From Proteobacteria bacterium 005FR1 (GTDB taxonomy: Bacteria; Pseudomonadota; Gammaproteobacteria; Pseudomonadales; Cellvibrionaceae): DNA of 64,000 nucleotides. The position numbers were made by a program, and so were the translations under genes. This document shows, piece after piece, positions 1 through 18,795 of the stretch. Below the pieces are notes generated by a model, which saw only the letters and a list, made by a program, of their open reading frames with translations, did not search any database and had not been told where the DNA came from. Within the stretch, counting starts at the first letter, position 1. The number at the start of each line of letters is the position of its first letter. The DNA is taken from the NCBI GenBank assembly GCA_026192395.1, contig WACF01000001.1:2540309-2604308 (forward strand), read 5' to 3'.

Positions 1-1735
1 CCGGGACGGTCAGCCGACGATTTGCTCTAACGGAACCGTGACAGGCCATGGTCCCCAGGATCTCATTCATATGCCGGCTGATACGCTCGCTGCTGCCGTG
101 CTCCACAAAGTCCGCCAACACGTCGCGCACCAGTTGCTCCACATTGCTGCGATCCAGCAGGGCTGGAATCTGCCGTACCAGCAGCGACTCCGGACCGGCC
201 CGCTGAAGCTCGAAACCCAATGACTGGAATGCGTCTAGATAAGTTTCCGCGCAATCGGCCTCCTTCTGGCTAACCGCGATCGATTGGGGCACCAGCAAGG
301 GTTGCGCGCGAATACCTTCGCAGGCCATTGCCGACTTCATGCGCTCATAGGTGATGCGCTCATGAGCCGCGTGCATGTCCACCACAATCAAGCCCTGAGC
401 GTTTTCCGCCAAAATGTAGATACCTTTCAGCTGGGCGATTGCGTAGCCGAGTGGCGGGAGTTCAGCTGATTCAGGCTGCGGTGCAAGATTGCTTTCAGCC
501 GCACTGAATGCGGGCGGTGACTTCGTGCCGCCCCACGCATCCGTTTCGCCCGCGTGCAGCTGAGCGTATACCTGCATATCCTCGCGGACCTGATATACAG
601 CCGCACTTGGGCGATTGAAGAAGTTGATTGAATGCTGCTGGCGTGGGCTGCTGGCGACCGGCGCGGCATATTCCGCGCTGGCAGTCTCGGTCTGCGCCAT
701 GATCGGCGCGCTGGCTTCGGCCGGCCGGACATCGGCCAGGGCGCGATGCAGACTTCGGAAGAGGAAATCGTGCACCAGACGGCTGTCCCGGAAACGCACC
801 TCGTGCTTGGTGGGATGCACGTTCACATCAACGGTGGCGGGATCGAGGGCGAGGTTCAGCACGAAGGCCGGATGCCGACCGTGGTAAAGCACATCGCTGA
901 AGGCCTGGCGCACCGCGTGGGTGATCACTTTGTCGCGGATGGAGCGGCCGTTCACGTAGAAATACTGTAGGTCCGCCTGACTGCGGGAAAAGGTCGGCTC
1001 CGCAACCCAACCCCACAGTCGCAGCCCGGTGTGCTCCATCTCGATGACGATGGCTTTTTCCATGAACGCAGGGCCGCAGACCTGGGCCACCCGGCGCTCG
1101 CGCTCCATCTGGCTCGAAGCTGCGCGAAAGTGATGGATAACCTTGCCGTTGTGCTTCAGCTGAAAGGTGATGCCAAAGTGCGCCAGCGCAAGCTTTTTGA
1201 CGACATCTTCGATGCGGGTGAATTCGGTCTTTTCGGTGCGCAGAAACTTCCGCCGTGCCGGTGTATTGAAGAACAGATCCTTCACTTCCACAGTGGTGCC
1301 GCGCCGGTGAGCGGTTGGCGCCAGTTCGGCCGCCATTTCCTTGCCCGCTGCGGAGACTTGCCAGCCTTCTCCCTCGTCGGATGTATTACTCGCCAAGACA
1401 AGCCGCGATACGGAACTGATGCTCGCCAGCGCCTCACCGCGAAAACCCAGCGTAGCTACCGCCTCGAGATCGTCCAGTTCGGTGATCTTGCTGGTAGCGT
1501 GGCGGCTCAGCGCCAGCGAAAGATCCTCCCGGTCGATGCCGCAGCCGTTGTCCCGCACCCGCAGCAGCTTGGTGCCGCCGCGCTCTACATCGACCTCGAT
1601 CGCACTGGCGCCGGCATCGATGCTGTTTTCCAGCAGCTCTTTGATGACCGATGCGGGACGTTCGACCACCTCACCGGCAGCAATCTGGTTGGAAAGACGG
1701 GGACTGAGAAGCTGAATACGCCGGGGAGAATTCAC
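1..1735 (-). CDS. mutL: DNA mismatch repair protein MutL (3' end cut by window)
   Basis: MutL links MutS mismatch recognition to strand incision. The N-terminal GHKL ATPase is clear: an N-S-I-D-A-G segment, DNGCGI, GFRGEAL and the [19 protein letters not shown] region. A low-complexity linker follows. The C-terminal domain carries [12 protein letters not shown] (about 344-379), which fits the metal-binding motif D(M/Q)HA(X)2E(X)4E of endonuclease-type MutL, and an ACHGSVR motif. About 578 codons are visible; only a few dozen C-terminal residues should be missing. The start is a GTG at 1735, chosen because the protein then begins just before the conserved N-x-I-A-A-G-E-V segment; no ATG lies in frame between it and the amiB stop. 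It sits 40 bases downstream of amiB, the usual order, and is probably cotranscribed with it. Confidence 0.96.
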   Translation of the reverse strand, partial: MNSPRRIQLLSPRLSNQIAAGEVVERPASVIKELLENSIDAGASAIEVDVERGGTKLLRVRDNGCGIDREDLSLALSRHATSKITELDDLEAVATLGFRGEALASISSVSRLVLASNTSDEGEGWQVSAAGKEMAAELAPTAHRRGTTVEVKDLFFNTPARRKFLRTEKTEFTRIEDVVKKLALAHFGITFQLKHNGKVIHHFRAASSQMERERRVAQVCGPAFMEKAIVIEMEHTGLRLWGWVAEPTFSRSQADLQYFYVNGRSIRDKVITHAVRQAFSDVLYHGRHPAFVLNLALDPATVDVNVHPTKHEVRFRDSRLVHDFLFRSLHRALADVRPAEASAPIMAQTETASAEYAAPVASSPRQQHSINFFNRPSAAVYQVREDMQVYAQLHAGETDAWGGTKSPPAFSAAESNLAPQPESAELPPLGYAIAQLKGIYILAENAQGLIVVDMHAAHERITYERMKSAMACEGIRAQPLLVPQSIAVSQKEADCAETYLDAFQSLGFELQRAGPESLLVRQIPALLDRSNVEQLVRDVLADFVEHGSSERISRHMNEILGTMACHGSVRANRRLTVP

Positions 1736-1775
1736 AGAATAGCTAACGCGTCGTTGGGGAAAGTCGTTGAGAAAG

Positions 1776-3131
1776 TCAGGTGCTTGGAATTTTCAAGCGC
1801 TGTCCCACCTGAATCACAGTATTGGACAATCCGTTGAGGCTGAGGATATCGGACACCGAGACATTGTAGCGCTTGGCAATGTCGGACAGGGTATCACCGT
1901 GCACGATGATATGCTCGCCAAAGCCACCCGCGCCGTTCTTGCGCGCGGCTATCAGTGTGCCCGGCGGCGGTGTGTGGTTGAAGTAGTTCTGAATGCCGGA
2001 AAATATCTTTTCCGCCATCTGGCGACGGTAGGATGGGGTGCTCAGACGCTTCGCTTCGCCCGGATTGGAAATGAATCCGGTCTCTACCAGCAGCGACGGC
2101 ATATCCGGCGAGCGCAGGACGGCGAAGTCCGCCTGTTCTACCTGGTGCTTGTGGAGGGCCGCCATGCTGCCGATCGCCCGCAGGACTTCGTCGCCCACCT
2201 GCAGGCTGGAGCTGAGTGTCGCCGTCATCGACAAGTCGAGCAGCATCCCCGCCAGCATCTCGTCCTTGTCGCTCAAACTTACCGAGCCGACACCGCCGAT
2301 GAGGTCGGCTTCGTTTTCGCGCTGCGCCAGGTAGCGTGCGGTTTCACTGGTGGCGCGGCGGCCGTGGGGATTGAGGGCAAACACCGAAGCCCCGCGCGCA
2401 CTGGTGTGCTTGAAGGCATCCGCGTGAACCGATACAAAAAGGTCCGCCCGCTTTTGTCGCGCCAGGTCGCGCCGCTTTTTCAGCGCGAGGGCGTAATCGC
2501 CGGTGCGAATCAGCTCCGCTCGATAGCCGGGAGTGGCGTCGATGATTTTGGCCAGCTGGCGGCTGATATCCAGCACCACGTCCTTCTCGTAAATCCGGCT
2601 GGGACCGATTGCGCCCGGGTCCTCCCCGCCGTGCCCGGCGTCAATGGCGATTACTATGTCCCGGTGCCCGCTGATGGCGTCAAGAACGATTTCCCGCGCT
2701 GGCTCGGACGCGGGCCTCGCATTGGCATCGCTGAGATCGATTACCAGACGATCGCTCTTCTCGCCGTGCCTGGCCAGCACAAAGCTGCTGCTGCCGACAG
2801 GGGAGCGGAGGTCGAAGACCACCCGCAAGTCCCGGCCGTTGCGAACGCCGGTGCGTATGTCGGCGATGGGGGTCTCCCCAAGGCTCAGGGTAGAAACCGA
2901 CGCGGCGAGTTCCACGTCTTCGATGTCGACGACGATGCGCCGGGGATTATCGAGCGTGAACAGGTTGTGTTTGATGGGCCCGCTCAGGTCGAACACGATG
3001 CGCGTGCTATCTGGAGCGCGCCACAGCCGCACCCCGTTGATGCTTTCCTTTGCGACTGCGGCCTGACTCAGCAGTAAGGTGAACAGGCAGCTAAAAGCCA
3101 GACGACGGATATTTGTAAGCGATCGCCTCAT
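1776..3131 (-). CDS. amiB: N-acetylmuramoyl-L-alanine amidase AmiB, with AMIN and LysM domains
   Basis: Periplasmic zinc amidase that cleaves septal peptidoglycan during daughter-cell separation. The 451-residue protein has a signal peptide (about 1-27, ending AVA-K), an AMIN domain for septal targeting (about 30-130), and an Amidase_3 catalytic domain starting near [11 protein letters not shown] (first zinc His about 165). SVHADAF and [10 protein letters not shown] carry further zinc and catalytic positions. A C-terminal LysM module ([15 protein letters not shown]) binds peptidoglycan. It lies between tsaE and mutL as in other gammaproteobacteria, with 75 bases to tsaE and 40 to mutL, so the tsaE-amiB-mutL run is probably one transcript. 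Having one LysM rather than several is common in this group. Confidence 0.96.
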   Translation of the reverse strand: MRRSLTNIRRLAFSCLFTLLLSQAAVAKESINGVRLWRAPDSTRIVFDLSGPIKHNLFTLDNPRRIVVDIEDVELAASVSTLSLGETPIADIRTGVRNGRDLRVVFDLRSPVGSSSFVLARHGEKSDRLVIDLSDANARPASEPAREIVLDAISGHRDIVIAIDAGHGGEDPGAIGPSRIYEKDVVLDISRQLAKIIDATPGYRAELIRTGDYALALKKRRDLARQKRADLFVSVHADAFKHTSARGASVFALNPHGRRATSETARYLAQRENEADLIGGVGSVSLSDKDEMLAGMLLDLSMTATLSSSLQVGDEVLRAIGSMAALHKHQVEQADFAVLRSPDMPSLLVETGFISNPGEAKRLSTPSYRRQMAEKIFSGIQNYFNHTPPPGTLIAARKNGAGGFGEHIIVHGDTLSDIAKRYNVSVSDILSLNGLSNTVIQVGQRLKIPST

Positions 3132-3206
3132 GCCCTTATTTGGAACTCGCTACTCGTAGAATGGAGGGGTTTTGCTAAATGACTGAATCGCTCAGATGCG
3201 ACAGCC

Positions 3207-3713
3207 TCAGTCCACCCGCTTCAACGCAATGCGTAATCGTCGCAACATGGCGCTGCCGGTCTTCGTGTGCGCAGTGATCTGCGCGCGTCGTCGCGGTGCG
3301 GAATTGTAGTGTATGACCTCAACTTTAACCCGTAAATCCGCAGCTGGCAAAAGGCCTTCGCCGCGTTCGGGCCATTCCACGAGGCAGATTGCGTCGGGCG
3401 TGAAGTAGTCGCGAATCCCCATGTATTCCAGCTCTTCAGGATCACCGAGCCGGTAAAGATCGAAGTGGTAAATTCGCCGGCCATTCAGTTCGTAAGCTTC
3501 GACCAGCGTGTAGGTGGGGCTTTTTACCGCGCCCTGGTGACCGAAGTGCCGAAGCACGCCGCGGCTCAGCGTCGTTTTACCCGCGCCGAGGGTGCCGTCC
3601 AGGTAAACGATGCCGCCCTCGACGATAGCCTGGCCCAATGCTTCGCCCAAGGCGACTGTGGCTGCTTCATTTGCCAGGTCGATGTTGAAGTGCTGCGAAT
3701 CTTCCGACGTCAT
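3207..3713 (-). CDS. tsaE: tRNA threonylcarbamoyladenosine biosynthesis ATPase TsaE
   Basis: TsaE is the ATPase that supports the TsaB-TsaD complex in making t6A37 on ANN-decoding tRNAs in the cytoplasm. The 168-residue protein has the Walker A loop GTLGAGKTT near residue 40, the conserved SPTYTLVEAY segment and the HFDLYRL motif near residue 84. Its length is normal apart from a slightly basic C-terminal tail. The start overlaps the stop of the NAD(P)HX repair gene by 4 bases, indicating translational coupling. Gene order nnr-tsaE-amiB-mutL is conserved in gammaproteobacteria. Confidence 0.95.
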   Translation of the reverse strand: MTSEDSQHFNIDLANEAATVALGEALGQAIVEGGIVYLDGTLGAGKTTLSRGVLRHFGHQGAVKSPTYTLVEAYELNGRRIYHFDLYRLGDPEELEYMGIRDYFTPDAICLVEWPERGEGLLPAADLRVKVEVIHYNSAPRRRAQITAHTKTGSAMLRRLRIALKRVD

Positions 3714-5224
3714 TGCACGTTCACCAGCTTGCGCAGATAGGGAAAAAGATCGGTTGCCAAAAGGCCGCGCTCGCCACCATTTGCGGCCGCCAGATCGGCG
3801 GCCATGCCGTGCAGGTGAACGCCGAGCTCGGTTGCGTCGGGGAGCGGAATGCCCTGGGCGATCAGTCCGCCGAGTACTCCGCTCAGCACGTCGCCCATGC
3901 CGCCGCTGGCCATGCCGGGATTGCCCACGTCCGAGACGGCGATTCTCGACTCGCCCTCAGATTCACTGGCCACCAGGCTACCCGCCCCCTTGAGTATCGC
4001 GGTGCCACCGAATCGGTCCTGTAATTCCGCCACCGCGGCAAAGCGATCTGCCTGTATCTCCGCAACGCTGCAGGACAGTAAGCGGGCCGCCTCGCCCGGA
4101 TGCGGTGTGAGCACCCACTCTCGAGGTTTACCCCACCGCTCGGGCTGTTCGCTGATCAGATTCAGGCCATCTGCGTCTACAACCAAGGGCAGACTGCTGG
4201 TCAGAACGGCATCAAATAACTGCCTGGACCAATCGGACCTACCGAGTCCCGGGCCAACCACCACCACGCTGGCGCGGGCCAGCAATGATTTGAGCGCATC
4301 CGGTCTGTCGGCGGCGGCCACCATGATTTCCGGCCGACGGGCCAGAAAGCTGGCTGTGTGCTCGGCGCGGGTAGCGACCGAGATCAATCCGGCCCCTACC
4401 CGACCTGCGGATTCTGCGGCCATCAGCGCGGCGCCGCCGGTGCCCTGCTCGCCGCCGACAACCAGCACATGACCGAACTTGCCCTTGTGAGCGTCGGCCG
4501 GCCGGGGCCGCAGCCAGTGGCGCAGCCGCTCGTGAGGAATTCGCTCCACCCTCGAGGGCACGGCCGCGTAAATATCCTTCGCCACCCCCAGGTCGTCGAA
4601 AGTGAGCTCGCCCACCAGCGCGGGACCACGCCCGGTAAACAACCCCCGCTTGAGGCCGATAAAGGTTGCGGTGAGGTCAGCCCGAATACTGTCACCTTCG
4701 GTCTGGCCGGTATCGGCATCGAGGCCCGAAGGAATATCAATGGCCAGGACGGGCAGGCCGCTGTCGTTTATCAGCTGAATCGCCCGGGCGTATTTGTCCC
4801 GGGGCGCACCTTTGGCGCCGGTACCGAGCATAGCATCGACGACAATGCCTGAAGCGAGCGAGAGGGACTGGTCGAAAGGAATGAATTCCACCTGCGCCTG
4901 ACGGGCGAAATCACGAGCGCGAGCGGCGTCGCCTTTCAGCTTGTCCGCATCGCCCACCTGAATCACTCGGGCGGCAACGTTTTGCTCCGCGGCCAAAGCT
5001 GCGACAATGTAGCCGTCGCCACCATTGTTGCCCGTCCCGCAGAACACGGTTATCAGTTCGGGAGCAGACCACCGCCCGTGCAACGCTGTCCAGGCCGCGC
5101 GGCCGGCTCGCTTCATCAACTGAATAGCTGGAATGCCCTGCCGCTCGATAGCAATCCGATCCAGTTCACGGGTCTGATCCGCGCTGTAGAGACGCAGGGG
5201 CAAATCGGAAGCTGAGCGGGACAT
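3710..5224 (-). CDS. nnr: Bifunctional NAD(P)H-hydrate epimerase / ADP-dependent dehydratase
   Basis: Repairs hydrated NADH and NADPH: the N-terminal YjeF_N domain epimerises R- and S-NAD(P)HX, and the C-terminal ribokinase-like domain dehydrates S-NAD(P)HX using ADP. In the 504-residue protein the N-half shows FCGTGNNGGDGY and VDAMLGTGAKG; the C-half shows VVGGEQGTGGAALMAAES, VDADGLNL, LTPHPGEAARLL and the nucleotide-binding GNPGMASGGMGDVLSG. It is the first gene of a leftward unit with tsaE, amiB and mutL, divergent from queG with about 90 bases between starts. Fused two-domain architecture and length are typical of proteobacteria. Confidence 0.95.
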   Translation of the reverse strand: MSRSASDLPLRLYSADQTRELDRIAIERQGIPAIQLMKRAGRAAWTALHGRWSAPELITVFCGTGNNGGDGYIVAALAAEQNVAARVIQVGDADKLKGDAARARDFARQAQVEFIPFDQSLSLASGIVVDAMLGTGAKGAPRDKYARAIQLINDSGLPVLAIDIPSGLDADTGQTEGDSIRADLTATFIGLKRGLFTGRGPALVGELTFDDLGVAKDIYAAVPSRVERIPHERLRHWLRPRPADAHKGKFGHVLVVGGEQGTGGAALMAAESAGRVGAGLISVATRAEHTASFLARRPEIMVAAADRPDALKSLLARASVVVVGPGLGRSDWSRQLFDAVLTSSLPLVVDADGLNLISEQPERWGKPREWVLTPHPGEAARLLSCSVAEIQADRFAAVAELQDRFGGTAILKGAGSLVASESEGESRIAVSDVGNPGMASGGMGDVLSGVLGGLIAQGIPLPDATELGVHLHGMAADLAAANGGERGLLATDLFPYLRKLVNVQ

Positions 5225-5314
5225 ACAAATTCATCCGTGTCGTTGCTGCGGAAGCGCCACAGTATAAATGGCCTTCCCCTGAAATTCGCGCCTTTCCCAG
5301 ACGTCTAAGCCGCC

Positions 5315-7290
<1,976 letters not shown>

Positions 7291-7839
7291 TTAGTCGAGC
7301 CGGAAAAACTGCTCGCGATAGTGACGCAATTCGGCCACCGAATCCCGGATGTCATCCATGGCGAGATGGGAACTGGTCTTCTTTACCCCCGCTGCCACTG
7401 CCGGCCGCCAGTGCTGAGACAGAATCTTCACGCTGCTCACGTCCAGGTTGCGGTAGTGAAAATAGCTTTCCAGGCGCGGCATGTAGTTGACCAGAAATCG
7501 CCGGTCCTGGCAGATCGAATTGCCGCACATGGGGGACTTGCCTTCGGGCACCCACTGCTGAAGAAAATCGAGCGTCATCTGCTCCGCGGTGGCGGCATCG
7601 ATTCGGCTCTGTTTTACCCGCTCGGTCAGGCCGGACTGGCCGTGCTGTCGGGTGTTCCATTCGTCCATGCCGGCAAGGATGCTATCGGGCTGATGGACGG
7701 CAATGACCGGACCTTCGGCCAGAATGTCCAGCTCGGGGTTGGTAATCAATGTGGCGATTTCGATGATCTGGTCGCGCGCGGGATCGAGGCCGGTCATTTC
7801 CAGGTCGATCCAGATCAGGTGGTTATCGTTTTGCACCAT
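7291..7839 (-). CDS. orn: Oligoribonuclease Orn
   Basis: DEDDh-type 3'-5' exoribonuclease that degrades 2-5 nt RNA, including pGpG from cyclic-di-GMP turnover. Visible motifs are [10 protein letters not shown] (first acidic pair), [12 protein letters not shown] and [15 protein letters not shown] (last His and Asp). From the ATG at 7839 the protein has 182 residues, matching the usual length of about 180; an upstream in-frame extension to 7908 adds 23 residues with no family similarity and was rejected. Essential in many gammaproteobacteria. It is divergent from the rhodanese gene; in Pseudomonas and Escherichia rsgA lies next to orn, but not here. Confidence 0.96.
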   Translation of the reverse strand: MVQNDNHLIWIDLEMTGLDPARDQIIEIATLITNPELDILAEGPVIAVHQPDSILAGMDEWNTRQHGQSGLTERVKQSRIDAATAEQMTLDFLQQWVPEGKSPMCGNSICQDRRFLVNYMPRLESYFHYRNLDVSSVKILSQHWRPAVAAGVKKTSSHLAMDDIRDSVAELRHYREQFFRLD

Positions 7840-7991
7840 GGTGTCCCGAGTCCGAGTGTGATCGCGGATACTAGCAACTCTCAGGCGGTGAGCCAACACA
7901 GACCCCATGACGCCCGTTCTGGTATCCTACCGGCCCGCCGTCGAATGGGTCTTTTTACGCATTAATGTAAGCACAAATGGAGGAGCAAGAC

Positions 7992-8798
7992 GTGGCGAGC
8001 AAACTGCCCCTGATCACCGAGCCCGAACTCCTGATGCAGCATCTGGACGACGACAACCTGCTGATCGTCGATCTTTGCAGCGAGGCCAGTTTCGCCCGCG
8101 GCCACTTGCCCGGTGCAGTTCACGTCTCGCCCCGTGAACTGGTCAGCGGTCTGCCCCCGGCTCCGGGACAGTTGCCAGGCGAGCAGCAGCTGTCCCGCCT
8201 ATTCTCGCGGCTGGGACTCCGCCCCGACCTTCACGTGGTTGCCTATGACGACGAAGGAGGCGGCTGGGCGGGACGCTTTCTGTGGACGCTGGAAGTAGTC
8301 GGACACCAGCACTACTCCTATCTCAACGGTGGTATCTGGGCCTGGCGATCTGCGGGCGGTCCCCTAACAACGGAAGTCAGGCAACCGGCGGCAGACTCGG
8401 TTTCGGTGAGCATCAATCCTGATCCGGTCATGGGTAAGGAGGATATTCTCAAACGTCTCGGCGACTCGAGTTTTGCCGTCTGGGACGCACGCGGCCCGGA
8501 CGAATACCAGGGGCAAAAGATCACTGCGCAGAAGAATGGGCATATTCCCGGTGCGATTCACTGCGAGTGGACGGAGCTGATGGACCGCGACGCCGACCTG
8601 CGGATACGGCAAGATGCGGCCGACTACCTGCAGAAAAAGGGCCTGACAATCGACAAGACCATCGTCACTCATTGCCAATCGCACCACCGTTCTGGATTCA
8701 CCTGGCTCGTGGGCAAAGCGCTTGGCTACGACATCAAAGCCTATCCGGGCTCATGGTCCGAATGGGGCAACGCTCCCGACACGCCCGTTGAACGCTAA
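7992..8798 (+). CDS. rhdA: Thiosulfate/3-mercaptopyruvate sulfurtransferase (RhdA/SseA type tandem rhodanese)
   Basis: Two rhodanese domains in about 268 residues. The N-terminal domain (IVDLCSEASFARGHLPGA) is inactive in this family; the C-terminal one has the active-site loop HCQSHHRSG, Cys followed by a loop very like the thiosulfate:cyanide sulfurtransferase RhdA (CQTHHRS). The enzyme moves sulfane sulfur from a donor to cyanide or a protein thiol. I prefer the GTG at 7992 because GGAGGAG lies 6 bases upstream; an in-frame ATG at 7977 would overlap that site. It is followed 32 bases later by psd, the same pair as in Pseudomonas. SseA-type mercaptopyruvate specificity is the alternative, but the loop argues for RhdA. 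Confidence 0.9.
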   Translation: MASKLPLITEPELLMQHLDDDNLLIVDLCSEASFARGHLPGAVHVSPRELVSGLPPAPGQLPGEQQLSRLFSRLGLRPDLHVVAYDDEGGGWAGRFLWTLEVVGHQHYSYLNGGIWAWRSAGGPLTTEVRQPAADSVSVSINPDPVMGKEDILKRLGDSSFAVWDARGPDEYQGQKITAQKNGHIPGAIHCEWTELMDRDADLRIRQDAADYLQKKGLTIDKTIVTHCQSHHRSGFTWLVGKALGYDIKAYPGSWSEWGNAPDTPVER

Positions 8799-8830
8799 CG
8801 CGCATTTCGTTTTTTCATCGAGAGGTTTTC

Positions 8831-9700
8831 GTGCCTAAAATCGTCAAACTACTTTTTGTGGCCATTCAGTACGTGGTGCCGCAGCATTTGCTGTCGCGGC
8901 TGGTGGGCTGGCTCGCAGAAACCCACATTGTTCCCATTAAAAAGCTGTTCGTTGCCATTTTTATCCGAATCTTCAGGCCGGACCTGAATGAAGCCAAGGA
9001 GCCGGACACCGACAAATACCCCAACTTCAATTCCTTCTTTGTCCGGGAACTGAAGCCGGGCATCCGCCCCTTGTGCGAAGAGACCGATGCAATCGCCTGC
9101 CCCGCGGATGGACACATCAGTGAAGTGGGGGACATTGTTTCCGGTCGGCTGATCCAGGCCAAGGGCAAGAGTTTCGAGCTGAACGCGTTGCTCGGCGGCG
9201 ATGAAACCATGGCGCAACATTTTGTGGGCGGCAGTTTCGCGACCATCTACCTGTCGCCTCAGGATTATCACCGGGTTCACATGCCTTTGGACGGGGATCT
9301 TCGCACCATGATGCACATTCCGGGACAGCTTTTCTCGGTGAATACCGCCACGACCGAAATGGTGGATGATTTGTTTGCGCGCAACGAGCGGGTGGTCTGT
9401 CTTTTCGACACGCAGGCAGGGCCGATGGCAATGGTGCTGGTCGGTGCAATGATTTGCGCGAGCATCGAAACCAGCTGGAGTGGTCTGGTAACCCCGATCA
9501 AACGCGAAGTGCGCACCACCCATTACCCTCACACCAACTCCGAAGTCCGGCTTGATAAGGGCGATGAAATGGGGCGCTTCAAGTTGGGTTCGACAGTGAT
9601 TCTGCTGTTCGGACCGGGCAAGGCTCAGTGGCGGGAAGATCTGGGCACAGGGTCAAACGTGCGCGTTCGGGAGCGATTTGGGACGCTGTTGGAGAGTTGA
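8831..9700 (+). CDS. psd: Phosphatidylserine decarboxylase proenzyme
   Basis: Membrane-associated pyruvoyl enzyme that makes phosphatidylethanolamine from phosphatidylserine. The 289-residue protein has the conserved HXXXP-type segment PADGHISEVG, the region YLSPQDYHRVHMP, and the self-cleavage motif LGST near residue 256; the Ser becomes the pyruvoyl group of the small alpha subunit. The start is a GTG with AGAGG a few bases upstream. It lies 32 bases after the rhodanese gene and is probably cotranscribed. Confidence 0.96.
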   Translation: MPKIVKLLFVAIQYVVPQHLLSRLVGWLAETHIVPIKKLFVAIFIRIFRPDLNEAKEPDTDKYPNFNSFFVRELKPGIRPLCEETDAIACPADGHISEVGDIVSGRLIQAKGKSFELNALLGGDETMAQHFVGGSFATIYLSPQDYHRVHMPLDGDLRTMMHIPGQLFSVNTATTEMVDDLFARNERVVCLFDTQAGPMAMVLVGAMICASIETSWSGLVTPIKREVRTTHYPHTNSEVRLDKGDEMGRFKLGSTVILLFGPGKAQWREDLGTGSNVRVRERFGTLLES

Positions 9701-9732
9701 GGAAGACTGAGAACCCGGCGGGGGGCTGATAA

Positions 9733-11127
9733 TCAGTCGCCGCCGAATCCCAGCAAAGACAGCAGCCCCTTCTTTTTCTTCGAATCGAGTAGTTCCTCAG
9801 GCGGACTCTTGAAGAGATACTCGTCACGAATCCGGGCAATGTCGAGGCCGTAGCTGCCCGGCTCGAGGTCTCGGGCGATTTCAATCTTCTCGATTTCCGC
9901 CGGCGTTCTCTTGCCCTTCTCGATCAGCGCCTGCTTGCGACGCTCGTCTTCAGCGAGATCCAGTAGCACCGGCTTGTTCAGCGGACTTTTCACCGCATCC
10001 AGTACGAGCATCACCTTGGGCTTCAGGCGACGCTCGAAATTCTGCTCCACCACTACAGCCACTTCGCCGGTGCTGAGCTCCACCAGGGTGCCGGTCGGAT
10101 AGAGGCCGATCGCACGGATGAACTCCACCACCAACTCTTCCTGAAACTCGGTGTTACGCAACTCGTACAATCTGGCGACTGCTTTCGATGGCGCGATGGG
10201 ATACTGCTCGCCCCGGGGATTGGTGGTCTCGTCATAGAAGGTTACGATGCCGGCGACCTTGCCAAGCAAGGGAATCTTGTCGCCCCGCAGATGCTGAGGA
10301 AAGCCGCTGCCGTTCAAGCGTTCGCGATGCGTCTTCACCACCGCTATCACCCGCGGCTCGATACCGGGCGTTTCTCGCAGAATCTGCACCCCCAGTTCAA
10401 CGAACTTCTCGTACTCCACTTCTTCTGCCGCGGTGCGCTGCGCCTTGTCGAGTAGCTTTTTATCGAGCTTGATCTTGCCCACATCCTTCAGAAGACAGCC
10501 AAGGGCGAGCGTATCGAGATCGTTTTTGCCTATTCCTGCATGTCGGCCAAACAAGATGGCCCACACCGCAGAACGAACCGAGTGGCTGTAGGTATGTTCG
10601 TCAAGATCCCGCACCCGAGACAGCCAGCTGAAGGCATCCGGGTTGCGCAGAATACTGTCCACCATTTCACTGGCAAGTCGCTTGGTTTCGGCGACCGGCA
10701 GATCTCCACCCCCGTCGATCTGGGTCATGATTTCGCCGATCGCCCGATATACCCGCTGATGGAGTTGCTGCGCGTTTTTGATTTCCTTGCGCAGCGGCTC
10801 TTTTTCTGTGTAGACATCGCGGCGGATTTTCAGCGGAGCGACGGCAACTTTGGCCGCGGTCTGCTTGGCCGTGCGGGAAAAGGGCTTGGGCTTCTCCCCG
10901 AAGGGAGTGGACGCTTTCTTCAGATTGGTGGAAATGGGGCCGCGCCCCTTGATGATGTCGATGTAGACGTGCTTGCAGTGGGTCTTGAGCTCTTTGATCT
11001 CTTCCAGGTCGCGAATGTAAAAACCCTGCAGAGGAAACGGCGTTTGCGACCACGGCCGGTCGAGGCCAGAAATGAACATCCCGACCATGAGCTCGTTAAC
11101 ATCGACTTTGACTTGTTTGATCGCCAC
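9733..11127 (-). CDS. Degenerate HD-GYP domain protein with N-terminal DUF3391
   Basis: The 464-residue protein starts with a DUF3391-type domain (about 5-60, KVDVNELMVGMFISGLDRPW) and continues into an HD-GYP fold (about 150-330). Canonical HD-GYP enzymes hydrolyse cyclic di-GMP with His and Asp metal ligands. Here the HD pair is K-D (LLKDVGK, 214-215), the next His position reads KFVELG, HHER reads THRER (266-270) and GYP reads GFP (275-277); the downstream D-x-F-D-A-L-T reads TFYDETT. Several metal ligands are lost, so catalysis is unlikely; a binding or scaffold role is inferred. A C-terminal region (about 330-464) has no clear domain. GTG start with GGAG upstream. It lies tail to tail with psd, 32 bases apart. 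Confidence 0.85.
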   Translation of the reverse strand: MAIKQVKVDVNELMVGMFISGLDRPWSQTPFPLQGFYIRDLEEIKELKTHCKHVYIDIIKGRGPISTNLKKASTPFGEKPKPFSRTAKQTAAKVAVAPLKIRRDVYTEKEPLRKEIKNAQQLHQRVYRAIGEIMTQIDGGGDLPVAETKRLASEMVDSILRNPDAFSWLSRVRDLDEHTYSHSVRSAVWAILFGRHAGIGKNDLDTLALGCLLKDVGKIKLDKKLLDKAQRTAAEEVEYEKFVELGVQILRETPGIEPRVIAVVKTHRERLNGSGFPQHLRGDKIPLLGKVAGIVTFYDETTNPRGEQYPIAPSKAVARLYELRNTEFQEELVVEFIRAIGLYPTGTLVELSTGEVAVVVEQNFERRLKPKVMLVLDAVKSPLNKPVLLDLAEDERRKQALIEKGKRTPAEIEKIEIARDLEPGSYGLDIARIRDEYLFKSPPEELLDSKKKKGLLSLLGFGGD

Positions 11128-11290
11128 CGCACAGCTCCGCGCCGCATGTGTTACTCAGAATAGACTGACTGACCCATATGCAAGTACGGGCTGGTCAGCC
11201 AACGTCGTAATCTAATATAGAACGCGCGGACTGCCTACCACCAGCTTCACAGGATTGAAATCCGGGGCAGGCGACGAAAAGGCGAAGCTG

Positions 11291-12364
<1,074 letters not shown>

Positions 12365-12406
12365 GAATACTGCTCTTCTGCTTATCTGCTTGAAAAATGA
12401 ATCTGC

Positions 12407-18345
<5,939 letters not shown>

Positions 18346-18795
18346 GGGTGATGTCTTCCACTGGTCATTGCTTCATAGCTGGCGGCCATGCGCTCAGCCC
18401 ACTGGCCGCATGCGCGCGGCTCGATGCCGTGTCCGGTTTCCTGCGGGCACAGCGGCAACTGTGCTCCGTGGCGCCTTCTATACGGATGAGAATACGGTCG
18501 CTGCAGGTACTCCGGTGCGACCGTGTTGGGCGGCTCGGTGAGGCTGACGGGCGGCCGAGCACCGGCCCAGACAAAAAAGCCCCTGGTTGGAGGGGCTTGG
18601 TTTCAAAATGGGCGGCAGATAGTACCCGCTGGCGCCCAAGTTGGCAAGCTGAAATAAAGTTGTTGCTAATCAGCAACTTGGGAGGGCAACCAAAAGGCTC
18701 TCTCAAGACTGAAGCCGGGCAATTCTGTCCATTTGCCCAGTATTAGACAAGCGCCATCGGCAAACTCCACAGGTTTTCGACCGGCGGCAGTCGCT
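18346..18795. other. Intergenic region between the damX-like gene and gltB
   Basis: 450 bases with no credible gene; open frames here are low-complexity and cross the terminator at 18571-18600. The part next to gltB should hold its promoter and leader. I could not pick out a convincing -35/-10 pair. Confidence 0.5.
18571..18600 (-). terminator. Rho-independent terminator, end of the pilM-to-damX transcript
   Basis: Perfect 8-bp stem AAGCCCCT / AGGGGCTT (18577-18584 with 18591-18598) with a 6-base loop. On the minus strand it is followed by a run of T. It lies about 200 bases after the damX-like stop and before gltB, so it should end the leftward pil-aro-damX transcript. Confidence 0.8.

Noticed and set aside
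1031-1837. Long rightward open frame opposite mutL (268 codons)
   Set aside because: It is the complement of a well-conserved mutL sequence and shows no protein family features.
1767-3077. 436-codon rightward open frame opposite amiB
   Set aside because: Antisense shadow of amiB in a GC-rich gene; no domain and no ribosome site.
18365-18706. 113-codon leftward open frame upstream of gltB
   Set aside because: It crosses the perfect terminator at 18571-18600 and has no family features.
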